Source: DXYV01 sp045543215 (GTDB lineage: Bacteria; Bacillota; Clostridia; Oscillospirales; Oscillospiraceae). Taken from it: a DNA stretch of 17,015 nucleotides. Each line of letters begins with the position of its first letter. Positions within the stretch are counted from its first letter, which is position 1. The notes below the pieces were generated by a model. The model did no database searches. It saw only the letters and a list, made by a program, of their open reading frames with translations, and was not told where the DNA came from. Both the position numbers and the translations under genes were made by a program. Below are positions 1-6,597 of this stretch, in pieces. The DNA is taken from NCBI GenBank assembly GCA_045543215.1, contig JAZQMD010000168.1, positions 1-17,015 of the forward strand. Reading direction: 5' to 3'.

Positions 1-22
1 AATCGTATACAATTTGTGACAT
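1..22 (-). CDS. Possible 5' end of an unidentified gene leaving the left edge
   Basis: On the minus strand an ATG at 22-20 opens a frame that stays open to the edge and reads MSQIVYD. A purine-rich, SD-like stretch (AGAGGTGGAG, about 36-26) sits at a normal distance upstream. Seven residues are too few to recognise a family. The start signal and the lack of any other gene in the first 540 bases are the only support. If real, its mRNA leader would include the hairpin at 59-120. Confidence 0.3.
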
Positions 23-54
23 ATCTCCACCTCTTATTTTTTGTTTTATATGCT

Positions 55-120
55 AAAAAACAGGCCTATTTATAAAGGCAGCATTGAATGAGCAATGCTG
101 CCTTTATAGATACACCTGTT
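55..120 (-). terminator. Long perfect hairpin, terminator or leader attenuator
   Basis: A perfect 16-bp inverted repeat (71-86 with 93-108) closes a 6-nt loop. An outer 6-bp stem (AACAGG at 59-64 with CCTGTT at 115-120) encloses it across a symmetric internal loop. Read on the minus strand, the outer stem runs straight into six T (plus-strand A at 55-60), which is the form of an intrinsic terminator. On the plus strand no T-run follows. It lies about 33 bases before the possible minus-strand start at 22, so it could either end a transcript from the right or act as an attenuator in that gene's leader. Confidence 0.5.
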
Positions 121-540
121 GAAGTCTTCATATTTAATTAATTTTCTTTTCGGAAGTATGTTTCTTATGCTATTTAGAATACTGAGTGATCAAATTTGCA
201 TAACACTTTGCAAAATTTATAGTCTTTACCTTTTTTAATTTATTTCCAATAGCAGAGTAGCTCATGGGATTGATGTGTCTATATCTATCTTACTTCTATC
301 TTTTGTACAAAAAATTTAGCCTTTTTAAGATTCTGGTTTGATCTTTAAACGGCAAGGTTTTGCATAACCTCAATATTAAAAAAGTTTGATTTTTCAATGG
401 GTTTAAGTCCCTCTAGTCGTATATAAGTTCCGTTACCAGACATCAATTGTATATTAATCTTACATTATGAAGAATCTGGTACATAATTTCTTTGATTCCG
501 GGCATCCTAGTTCCGGACCCGGAAAAGGAGGAAATGTATC
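121..540. other. AT-rich intergenic region before the DUF1540 gene
   Basis: No convincing coding frame is visible on either strand. It holds a 7-bp inverted repeat with a long loop (TACCAGA at 434-440, TCTGGTA at 475-481). A second 7-bp repeat (TTCCGGG at 496-502, CCCGGAA at 518-524) ends right at the SD of the next gene (AAAGGAGG, about 524-532). I found no promoter on either strand with both hexamers close to consensus, and I do not recognise a known riboswitch. Confidence 0.5.
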
Positions 541-729
541 ATGGATTTTGAAAACGCCAATCCCAGTATTAAATGTTCTGTCAGCAGCTGCGCTTATCAC
601 AATGGCCAGGCTCAGTCCTGCACCCTGAAGGAAATCAAGGTTGGTTGTTGTGAGGCCTCCGTAGGCGACTGTGCCGAGACTGAGTGCTCATCCTTTAAAC
701 TTGGCAACCACGGCACCCAATGCCACTGA
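541..729 (+). CDS. Small Cys-rich DUF1540-type protein
   Basis: This 62-residue protein has eight cysteines (C12, C17, C27, C36, C37, C44, C49, C61) and no signal peptide or membrane segment. The pattern I-K-C-S-V-x-x-C near the start, a central cysteine followed by I-x-V, and C-S-S-F near the end matches the small DUF1540 family of Firmicutes, whose function is not known; metal binding is a reasonable guess from the cysteines. The start is secure: AAAGGAGG lies a few bases before the ATG. It stands alone on its strand and ends just before a strong terminator. The extra C37 and terminal C61 look additional to the usual family cysteines, but I cannot align it here. Confidence 0.75.
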   Translation: MDFENANPSIKCSVSSCAYHNGQAQSCTLKEIKVGCCEASVGDCAETECSSFKLGNHGTQCH

Positions 730-743
730 GTGCATCCAAAAGC

Positions 744-787
744 AAAGGCCACCGCACCCCATTTTAAGGGGTGCGGTGGCCTTTTGT
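744..787 (+). terminator. Strong bidirectional intrinsic terminator
   Basis: A perfect 17-bp GC-rich stem (744-760 with 768-784) closes a 7-nt loop (ATTTTAA) and is followed on the plus strand by TTTTGTTT. It lies 15 bases after the DUF1540 stop. It also lies 3' of rnfB, which converges from the other side. The minus-strand T-tract is weaker, so it probably serves the plus-strand gene best but may stop both transcripts. Confidence 0.9.
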
Positions 788-815
788 TTGGCCTGTTTAC
801 ATGTAGTAAAACACG

Positions 816-1655
816 TTATCCTACGGCTACACTAATCGAGGGAGTGGTGCGGCCACTATCTAGTCGGGAATCCTTAATAATGTGCCTGGGGCACTTTGGA
901 ACACACTCACCACAAGAAACGCACTTGGTATAGTCGATGATGGCCAGGTTGTCAACCACATGGATGGCATCGTATTGACAAGTCTTTTCACATATCCTAC
1001 AACCGATACAGCCAACCTCACAGTATTTGCGCAAAACGCCACCCTTCTCTTTTGAGTTACAGAGTACCGTGACCTTGGCTTGGTAGGGTACCTTGATAAT
1101 TAGATCCTTTGGACAAGCAGAAGCACAGCACATACAACCCACACATAGCTCATGGTGCACATAAGCCACCCCGTTTTCCACAGACATGGCATCGAAGGGA
1201 CATGCCTTCACACAGGAGCCTAAGCCCAAACAACCATAAGCGCACTCGTTGGGGCCATCCCCCAGGGACATAGCGGCTGACTTGCAGTCCTGAAGGCCCA
1301 CGTAGTTATATTTCCTTTTGGTTACATTGGTATGCCCTGCGCACAGTACCAAGGCCACGGATCGCTCGGCAACACCAGCCTCCACCCCCATAATCTCTGC
1401 AACCCTAGCTGCCACGTCCGGACCTCCGGCGGAACAGGCATTAACGGGAGCCTCTCCCTTCACCACAGCGGCTGCATAGCCTCCACAACCAGGATAGCCG
1501 CAGCCACCACAGTTGGCCCCGGGGAGGCACTCTGAAATGGCCTCTTCCCGAGGATCTATCTCTACATAAAATACCTTAGAGGCAATGGCCAGCACCAGAC
1601 CAAACACACCGCCCATAACACCTAAAACCGCTACACAAATAAAAATTGTTGTCAT
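816..1655 (-). CDS. rnfB: RnfB, iron-sulfur subunit of the Rnf complex
   Basis: RnfB carries electrons from ferredoxin into the membrane Rnf complex. With numbering from the in-frame GTG at 1658, residues 5-28 are a single membrane anchor. They are followed by the four-cysteine cluster motif C-L-P-G-A-N-C-G-G-C-G-Y-P-G-C (C44, C50, C53, C58). After a middle domain come four ferredoxin-type motifs, around C139-C153, C172-C182, C217-C227 and C246-C256. I start at ATG 1655 (279 residues), because the GGGGGAG site overlapping the rnfA stop is better spaced for it than for GTG 1658. The gene is last in the operon, 13 bases after rnfA. Length and cluster layout match the long RnfB type of clostridia and acetogens. 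Confidence 0.95.
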   Translation of the reverse strand: MTTIFICVAVLGVMGGVFGLVLAIASKVFYVEIDPREEAISECLPGANCGGCGYPGCGGYAAAVVKGEAPVNACSAGGPDVAARVAEIMGVEAGVAERSVALVLCAGHTNVTKRKYNYVGLQDCKSAAMSLGDGPNECAYGCLGLGSCVKACPFDAMSVENGVAYVHHELCVGCMCCASACPKDLIIKVPYQAKVTVLCNSKEKGGVLRKYCEVGCIGCRICEKTCQYDAIHVVDNLAIIDYTKCVSCGECVPKCPRHIIKDSRLDSGRTTPSISVAVG

Positions 1656-1668
1656 CACATTCTCCCCC

Positions 1669-2256
1669 TTACCAAACTTTCAGACCGGAGAAACCCATAA
1701 AGGAGAGGGCAATGAGGCCAGCGGTAATCAGCGCAATGGGAAAGCCCTCAAAAGCCTTTGGGCACTGGGAGAATTCCAGCCGTTCACGTACACTTGCAAA
1801 CAGGAAAATGGCCAGTAGGAAACCCAGGCCGCCGGTGACACCGTAGACCAGGCTGAAAATGAAGTCGTACTGGTTCTGGGTATTGAGCAACACCACGCCC
1901 AAAACCGCACAGTTGGTGGTAATCAGGGGCAGGTAAATACCCAGGGCAGAATACAGAGAAGGCATCACTTTCTTCAGAAACATCTCCACAAACTGCACCA
2001 GGGAGGCAATAACCAAAATATAGGCGATTGTCTGCATAAACTCCAGACCAAAGGGCTCCAGCAGGAAGTGATTAATGGGCCAGCAGACCGCACTGGCAAG
2101 GCCCATAACAAAGGTAACCGCCAATCCCATACCCAAAGCGGTATCTGTTTTTTTAGACACACCCATAAAAGGACAGATGCCTAAGAACTGGGCGAAAATA
2201 AAGTTATTAACCAGTATGGCTCCCAGGGCCAAAGAGAGGAGTTCAAAAATATTCAT
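1669..2256 (-). CDS. rnfA: RnfA, integral membrane subunit of the Rnf complex
   Basis: This 195-residue, very hydrophobic protein has about six predicted membrane helices and belongs to the RnfA/RnfE/NqrD/NqrE family. It carries the family motif G-I-C-P-F-M-G-V-S-K-K near the end of the first helix (C28) and a second cysteine in T-T-N-C-A-V-L-G (C116). In the related Nqr and Rnf complexes these cysteines, together with two from RnfE, hold a [2Fe-2S] cluster inside the membrane. The ATG overlaps the rnfE stop as ATGA (2253-2256), which points to translational coupling. Confidence 0.95.
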   Translation of the reverse strand: MNIFELLSLALGAILVNNFIFAQFLGICPFMGVSKKTDTALGMGLAVTFVMGLASAVCWPINHFLLEPFGLEFMQTIAYILVIASLVQFVEMFLKKVMPSLYSALGIYLPLITTNCAVLGVVLLNTQNQYDFIFSLVYGVTGGLGFLLAIFLFASVRERLEFSQCPKAFEGFPIALITAGLIALSFMGFSGLKVW

Positions 2257-2903
2257 TTCACAGCTGCCTCCTCTTTCTGATTCTCCTTTGCCTTATTATT
2301 ACGCCACTGAATAAATGCAATGAGGCAACCCAAGGTCAAGAAACCTCCCACAGGGAGGATCATGCCAAGAGCGGGGATCCCCTCAGGGAGAATACGGATG
2401 CCGTCCCCGTTGTTGATAAACGCAAAGCCGCCGGCAAAGGTGCCGTTACCCAGCAGCTCACGCACAACACACATAACTACCAGCACCCAGGTGTAGCCAA
2501 GCCCCTGAAACACACCATCTAATGCAGAGGCTGCTACATCATTTTTGGAGGCAAAGGCCTCTGCCCGGCCCAAGATAATACAGTTAACCACGATCAAGGG
2601 AATAAACACACCCAGGCTCTCCGCCAGTGCAGGAATAAATGCCTGAAGAACCAAATCTACGATTGTCACAAAGGATGCGATAACCACAATGTAACAGGCG
2701 ATTCGAATCTCATTGGGGATGAACTTGCGCAGCAGGGAAATCACCACGTTGGAGCAGGTCAAGATAATCAAAACGGAAAAGCCCATACCAATTCCATTAA
2801 ACAGAGTTGTAGTAATTGCCAACACCGAGCACATGCCCAGTAGTTGGATAAGTACTGGGTTCTGAGATACCAGGCCCTCTTGTAATTGCTTTTTCACATT
2901 CAT
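2253..2903 (-). CDS. rnfE: RnfE, integral membrane subunit of the Rnf complex
   Basis: RnfE is the inverted-topology partner of RnfA in the membrane core. It has about six membrane helices and the two expected cluster cysteines, C25 in L-G-M-C-S-V-L-A and C108 in V-V-N-C-I-I-L-G-R. A TTG at 2909 is in frame, but it sits almost on the SD (AAGGAGGG). The ATG at 2903 has an 8-base spacing, so I start there (216 residues). The C-terminus is a charged cytoplasmic tail rich in Lys and Glu. The gene follows rnfG by 13 bases and overlaps rnfA by 4. Confidence 0.94.
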   Translation of the reverse strand: MNVKKQLQEGLVSQNPVLIQLLGMCSVLAITTTLFNGIGMGFSVLIILTCSNVVISLLRKFIPNEIRIACYIVVIASFVTIVDLVLQAFIPALAESLGVFIPLIVVNCIILGRAEAFASKNDVAASALDGVFQGLGYTWVLVVMCVVRELLGNGTFAGGFAFINNGDGIRILPEGIPALGMILPVGGFLTLGCLIAFIQWRNNKAKENQKEEAAVK

Positions 2904-2916
2904 TGCCAAGCCCTCC

Positions 2917-3459
2917 TTAACCTACGAGCGCAACGGCATTGAGTGCAGAGGTCACGCCGTCGGCTACCGCCCTGGAGGTAATGGTCGCACCAGTAAGAGA
3001 GTCGATCATACCCCCGTCCTTGGCGACCCTCACATCACCCGACTGGCCCACAAACTGAGTCCGGAAATCCTCTTTGGATGCATTAGCGCCCAGTCCCGCA
3101 GTCTCAGCCATTGAAACGATCGACACACCGGTACAAATTCCGGAGGTGTCCACCCCCACCATCATATCGATGGTGCCGCCGAACCCGGACACTCCGACTT
3201 CTACCACATGTCCCAAGTCACCGGCTTTATAGATCTCAATGATGGTAACATCGCTGCCGGTATAAGCTACCGGCTCATAGACTTCCGCCGCCAGTACCTC
3301 GGCCATGGCAGCCACCTTCTTGTTCTCCTTTGCCTGCGCGATGGGATCCTTCGTAATAGCGTTCACCATTCCCAACAGTAAGGAGCATACGGCAGCAATA
3401 GACAGCAAGGTCACCGTCAGCCGCACCATATTATTACCTTGATTTTTCGCTTCACTCAT
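2917..3459 (-). CDS. rnfG: RnfG, covalent-FMN subunit of the Rnf complex
   Basis: This 180-residue protein has one N-terminal membrane helix (about residues 12-34) and an FMN-binding domain on the outer side. The flavin attachment motif D-S-L-T-G-A-T lies at 153-159. In this family the last Thr (here T159) receives FMN through a phosphoester bond, attached by ApbE; no apbE gene is in the window. RnfG passes electrons between the outer-face flavin and the membrane core. Its ATG overlaps the rnfD stop by 4 bases (3456-3459). Confidence 0.94.
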   Translation of the reverse strand: MSEAKNQGNNMVRLTVTLLSIAAVCSLLLGMVNAITKDPIAQAKENKKVAAMAEVLAAEVYEPVAYTGSDVTIIEIYKAGDLGHVVEVGVSGFGGTIDMMVGVDTSGICTGVSIVSMAETAGLGANASKEDFRTQFVGQSGDVRVAKDGGMIDSLTGATITSRAVADGVTSALNAVALVG

Positions 3460-4535
3460 GCCGGCTTACCCCCTTTCTTAGCCCTGACCTTCAGCCTGGC
3501 AGCCCGCTTCATATCCTTGGTTACACCAAAGCGGGCAGGCTGTCCAATCTTGTCAAAGAGCCAGGCACAAATATTCATCAACAAAATAGCGTAGGACACA
3601 CCTTCTGGATAACCTCCAAAATAGCGGATGAAAACAGTAAGCAAAGCGCAGCCCACACCAAAGATCCACTCTCCCCTATTGGTTGCAGGGGAGGTAACAT
3701 AGTCGGTGGCCATAAAAAATGCCCCCAGTATCAGGCCGCCGCCCAGCAGTTCATAAAGCATCCAATCCAGCCGGGCATTTCCTCCCATGGGGAAAAGGAA
3801 GGTAAGCGCCGCTACAGTACCGATGTACGCCATAGGAAGGTGGAAGCGAATCACCCCCCGCCACATTAGATAAACACCACCTAAGATAAGCATAAGGGCA
3901 GACACTTCCCCAATGCAACCACCCACGTTCCCCACCAGCATATCTGTCAGGGTTACTCCCTCAGGTAACAAGCCGCTATGCATAAAATCAGAGGACAAGG
4001 GGGTAGCTCCGGTGAGCCCGTCAATGGTAGCTCCAGTAATGGCATCGAGCGGGAAGATCACGTCAATCCAGTTTCTGGGACCCGGATTCACCCAAGTGGT
4101 CATCTGCACCGGATAGCACAGCATAAGAAAGGCCCGGCCCGCCAGGGCTGGGTTGAGAAAGTTTTTTCCCAAGCCGCCGAAGAGCTGCTTGACCACCACA
4201 ATGGCAAAGAAATCTCCAATGAGGATCATCCAGTAGGGCAGATAGACCGGGCACACAAAGGCCAGCAACACACCGGTTATCGCTGCAGAAAGGTCTGCGC
4301 AGGTATTGGACTGTTTCATTATTTTGCGGTAGCCCCACTCGAAAAACTCACAGCCCAGTACAGACACGACGGTGAGTATCAGGGCTCGTGGGCCGAAGAA
4401 ATATACCCCCATACATAAGGCTGGGACAAGAGCAATAAGTACATCCCGCATAAGCTGTCTGGTTCCAAACGGGGAGGAGGCATGAGGAGAGGAGGCCACG
4501 CTCAGTTCCAGCTTAACGGCTTCTTTTGTTTGCAT
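3456..4535 (-). CDS. rnfD: RnfD, membrane flavoprotein of the Rnf complex
   Basis: RnfD (359 residues) is a polytopic protein of the NqrB/RnfD family that binds FMN covalently and takes part in ion pumping. Family landmarks visible here include K-Q-L-F-G-G-L-G-K-N-F-L-N-P-A-L-A-G-R (116-134), the attachment motif D-G-L-T-G-A-T-P-L (T178) and a C-terminal T-D-Y-V-T-S-P segment. A second, similar motif, D-A-I-T-G-A-T (164-170), comes immediately before the expected one. The C-terminal tail is strongly basic (about 343-359). The start is supported by GGAGG 11 bases upstream, and the gene follows rnfC by 16 bases. Confidence 0.94.
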   Translation of the reverse strand: MQTKEAVKLELSVASSPHASSPFGTRQLMRDVLIALVPALCMGVYFFGPRALILTVVSVLGCEFFEWGYRKIMKQSNTCADLSAAITGVLLAFVCPVYLPYWMILIGDFFAIVVVKQLFGGLGKNFLNPALAGRAFLMLCYPVQMTTWVNPGPRNWIDVIFPLDAITGATIDGLTGATPLSSDFMHSGLLPEGVTLTDMLVGNVGGCIGEVSALMLILGGVYLMWRGVIRFHLPMAYIGTVAALTFLFPMGGNARLDWMLYELLGGGLILGAFFMATDYVTSPATNRGEWIFGVGCALLTVFIRYFGGYPEGVSYAILLMNICAWLFDKIGQPARFGVTKDMKRAARLKVRAKKGGKPA

Positions 4536-4551
4536 ATTTTTAATCGCCTCC

Positions 4552-5874
4552 TTACTTCATAGCCGCGGCCATACTGCGGATACCAACTTTACCCCTGCGG
4601 AAGCTCTGCACCAGGGGAATACGGGCTGGACAGATATAGCTGCAGCAACCGCACTCTATGCAGTCCATCATACGCAGTTTCTCACACTGTTCCCATTGCT
4701 CCCGTTCAGCGTACATATGCATATACAACGGAGTAAGATGCATGGGGCATACATTAACGCAGCGACCACAGCGCAGGCATGCCTGCTCCGGATCCTGGGC
4801 GGGCAACTCAGCACGGGCAAGGCAAAGCACACAGTTGCTGGCCTTAACCATAGGTACATCCAGCTCAAACTGCGCAACCCCCATCATGGGACCACCCGCA
4901 ATAACCCGAGCAGGCATCTCTTTAAAACCTCCTGCCTGTTCAACCAGATAGGAGTACAAGGTTCCGATAGGTGCCAGAAAATTACAGGGCTCCTTCACCG
5001 CCGAACCTGTGACTGTGACCACCCGGTGTGTCAATGGCTTACCCTCATAGACAGCCTCATACACAGCCACAGCGGTGCCTACGTTAAACACACAGCATCC
5101 TATATCGGCGGGCAGGCCACCAGGAGGCACCTGACGGCCTGTAATACGCTGGATAAGCTGTTTCTCAGCGCCTTGGGGGTAGCGGGTGTGGAGCCCCTCT
5201 ACAATCACATCCCCCTGATCCCCCACTAATCCTTTGAGATATCCAATGGCATCAGACTTGTTTTCCTCAATGCCGATGTAAACATGGGAAAGGCCTAGGG
5301 CCTTCATCAAAATACGCGCACCACCTACGACCCGGTCTCCCTGCTCCAACATCAGTCGGTGGTCGGAGGTAATCCATGGCTCACACTCCGCGCCATTGAT
5401 GATGCAAATATCTGCCTTTCCAATCGCGCCAGAGAGCTTAACATGGGTTGGAAAACCCGCGCCCCCCATACCAGTGATGCCAGCATCCCGTACCAGGGCC
5501 ACCACCTGCTCCGGCGTAAGCTGTTCGACAGGCACGGGACGGACAAGGGGATCTGTCCGGGTATCCTGGAAATCGTTGTCGATGACCACGCTCATCACTG
5601 GCTTGCCACTGTTGTTTGGTCTGGGCTCCACAGCCGCCACCGTCCCCGACACACTGGCATGAACAGGCGCACCAAGTCCGGTAGTCTCCCCAATGAGCTG
5701 GCCCACTTTCACCGTATCCCCCTTCGTAACCACAGGCTTACAGGGTACACCCAAATGCATTAGCATGGGTATCACCACCTGAGCCGGCTGTTCCCTGAGA
5801 GGCGTAATCACTTTGAATTTGGAGACACTCTTGTGGTCATTTGGATGAATGCCGCCGAAGAACTTTTGTAACAT
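4552..5874 (-). CDS. rnfC: RnfC, NADH-binding subunit of the Rnf complex
   Basis: RnfC is the peripheral cytoplasmic subunit where NAD+/NADH reacts. It has a G-M-G-G-A-G-F-P-T loop at 135-143, the N-G-A-E-C-E-P motif at 150-156 (both typical of the FMN/NADH-binding fold shared with NuoF), and two C-terminal [4Fe-4S] motifs (C366/C369/C372/C376 and C405/C408/C411/C415). The open frame reaches back to 5946, but the first 24 residues have no SD and look unlike the family. The ATG at 5874 follows AGAGGTGAGGG and starts the usual M-L-Q-K-F-F-G-G-I-H, giving 440 residues. It is the first gene of the rnf operon. Confidence 0.95.
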   Translation of the reverse strand: MLQKFFGGIHPNDHKSVSKFKVITPLREQPAQVVIPMLMHLGVPCKPVVTKGDTVKVGQLIGETTGLGAPVHASVSGTVAAVEPRPNNSGKPVMSVVIDNDFQDTRTDPLVRPVPVEQLTPEQVVALVRDAGITGMGGAGFPTHVKLSGAIGKADICIINGAECEPWITSDHRLMLEQGDRVVGGARILMKALGLSHVYIGIEENKSDAIGYLKGLVGDQGDVIVEGLHTRYPQGAEKQLIQRITGRQVPPGGLPADIGCCVFNVGTAVAVYEAVYEGKPLTHRVVTVTGSAVKEPCNFLAPIGTLYSYLVEQAGGFKEMPARVIAGGPMMGVAQFELDVPMVKASNCVLCLARAELPAQDPEQACLRCGRCVNVCPMHLTPLYMHMYAEREQWEQCEKLRMMDCIECGCCSYICPARIPLVQSFRRGKVGIRSMAAAMK

Positions 5875-5988
5875 ACCCTCACCTCTTTGCTTAATGAAAG
5901 GCCGATACCCCCTCCAGCATCCGACCCCTCCGGCAGGCGGCCACATTCCCCTGCAATCTGCTTTCCCGCCCGTTCCGAATCAATTAAT

Positions 5989-6018
5989 ATTCTAGCATCG
6001 TCCATCCCCCCCTGTCTA
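5989..6018 (-). promoter_or_regulatory. Candidate rnf operon promoter
   Basis: Read on the minus strand, TAGACA (6018-6013) and TAGAAT (5994-5989) are separated by 18 bases. Each hexamer is one mismatch from the sigma-A consensus. Transcription would begin near 5982 and give a leader of about 108 bases before rnfC. I see no recognisable riboswitch in that leader. Confidence 0.55.
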
Positions 6019-6176
6019 CCTTAAACCCGAACATTTTTTGTTTTTTTGTTATTTTTTTAACAAAGTTTTCCCGTTCCTCCAACTTTTTATTAAAATCTCG
6101 CACAAAGTGACTTTCCTCTTTCTTTAATCTTTTTGGTAGAAACCGCTTAAATTTCCCCCTATTCCTTTTTGTGCCG
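6019..6176. other. T-rich spacer between divergent operons
   Basis: The plus strand is strongly T-rich, with runs of T at 6034-6057 and several CTTT and TTCC stretches. It lies between the candidate rnf promoter and the ilv promoter. I see no supported gene. A minus-strand frame (5984-6214) exists but lacks an SD and overlaps the rnf promoter. Confidence 0.5.
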
Positions 6177-6205
6177 TTGACAAATGATCCCTGAACTACT
6201 ATGAT
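6177..6205 (+). promoter_or_regulatory. Near-consensus promoter of the ilv operon
   Basis: A perfect TTGACA (6177-6182) is followed after exactly 17 bases by TATGAT (6200-6205), 11 of 12 consensus positions. Transcription should start near 6212, giving a leader of about 385 bases that includes the T-box. The strength of the core promoter fits control mainly by transcription termination in the leader. Confidence 0.85.
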
Positions 6206-6211
6206 GATATT

Positions 6212-6317
6212 CATCCATTGATAAAAATACTTTGTATTTTTGGAGCAATACCGCTGGCTCTATCTGATATCATGGTAAATGCCAGCATGTCCCTTTTAAT
6301 AATGTTTAGAGTATTCA
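6212..6317 (+). other. Extra leader segment upstream of the T-box
   Basis: About 105 bases of transcript precede stem I of the T-box. They contain an AT-rich perfect hairpin (AAAAATAC 6223-6230 with GTATTTTT 6234-6241) and a 6-bp pair with a 22-base loop (GCTGGC 6253-6258 with GCCAGC 6281-6286). I do not recognise a known regulatory RNA here. Confidence 0.35.
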
Positions 6318-6319
6318 TA

Positions 6320-6562
6320 GCCCAAAGGCGATGATCGGGAGGTAGTCGACGGCATCCGGCCTAGAGAGGGAACGGTTGGTGAAAGTTCCTCCGGAGCCGC
6401 TGGTGAAAGTCACCCGTGAGCAGTCTGGCTGAAGTGTGTATCCTCATAGTAAGCCGGAACGGTTCCCCTCCGTTACTGGGGCGATGAGTGCGCAGAGGGC
6501 ATCTCTGTGAATTTAGGTGGTACCACGGAGGAAACTTCGTCCTAGTCGGACGGAGTTTTTTT
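6320..6562 (+). promoter_or_regulatory. T-box riboswitch, valine specifier (GUC)
   Basis: Stem I can be drawn by eye. CGGG (6336-6339) pairs with CCCG (6413-6416), CGGC (6350-6353) with GCCG (6396-6399), and CCGG (6356-6359) with CCGG (6391-6394). An AGAGA bulge (6363-6367) precedes GGAAC/GTTCC, which is capped by the usual GGTTGGTGAAA loop (6374-6384). In the specifier loop the 3' strand reads GAA-A-GTC-A, the arrangement in known T-boxes, so GTC at 6409-6411 is the specifier (valine). The T-box AGGTGGTACCACGG is at 6515-6528, and its TGGT can pair with a tRNA 3' end ACCA. A terminator follows. Uncharged tRNA-Val should favour read-through into ilvB1. Confidence 0.93.
6532..6562 (+). terminator. 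T-box regulated terminator
   Basis: An 11-bp stem (6532-6542 with 6548-6558, one G-U pair) with loop TAGTC runs into seven T (6556-6562). Its left arm overlaps the sequence that would pair with the T-box in the antiterminator, as expected for a T-box switch. It sits 35 bases before the ilvB1 start. Confidence 0.9.
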
Positions 6563-6597
6563 GCTTTTTATTTTTTCTTCTCAAGGAGGTCATGACC

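Noticed and set aside
302..330. Possible plus-strand promoter TTGTAC-17-TAAGAT before the DUF1540 gene
   Set aside because: Only 3 of 6 and 4 of 6 positions match, which is expected by chance in such AT-rich DNA.
4658..5763. Plus-strand frames of 88-177 codons opposite rnfC
   Set aside because: They are shadows of rnfC, have no family features and no suitable SD.
5875..5946. Longer N-terminus for RnfC starting at 5946
   Set aside because: The 24 extra residues have no SD and do not resemble the family, while ATG 5874 has a strong SD and the expected start sequence.
5984..6214. Minus-strand frame of 76 codons rich in Lys, Glu and Arg
   Set aside because: It has no SD, lies in a T-rich spacer whose composition alone gives Lys codons on that strand, and overlaps the likely rnf promoter.
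6421..6447. Alternative specifier codons such as TGT, GTG or CTC after the second GAA (6430-6433)
   Set aside because: The stem I pairing drawn by eye places GAA-A-GTC-A (6406-6412) in the specifier loop, directly above the basal CGGG/CCCG stem.
6517..6597. Longer N-terminus for IlvB1 starting inside the T-box
   Set aside because: The codons come from the T-box and terminator sequence; AAGGAGG at 6583-6589 fits ATG 6598.
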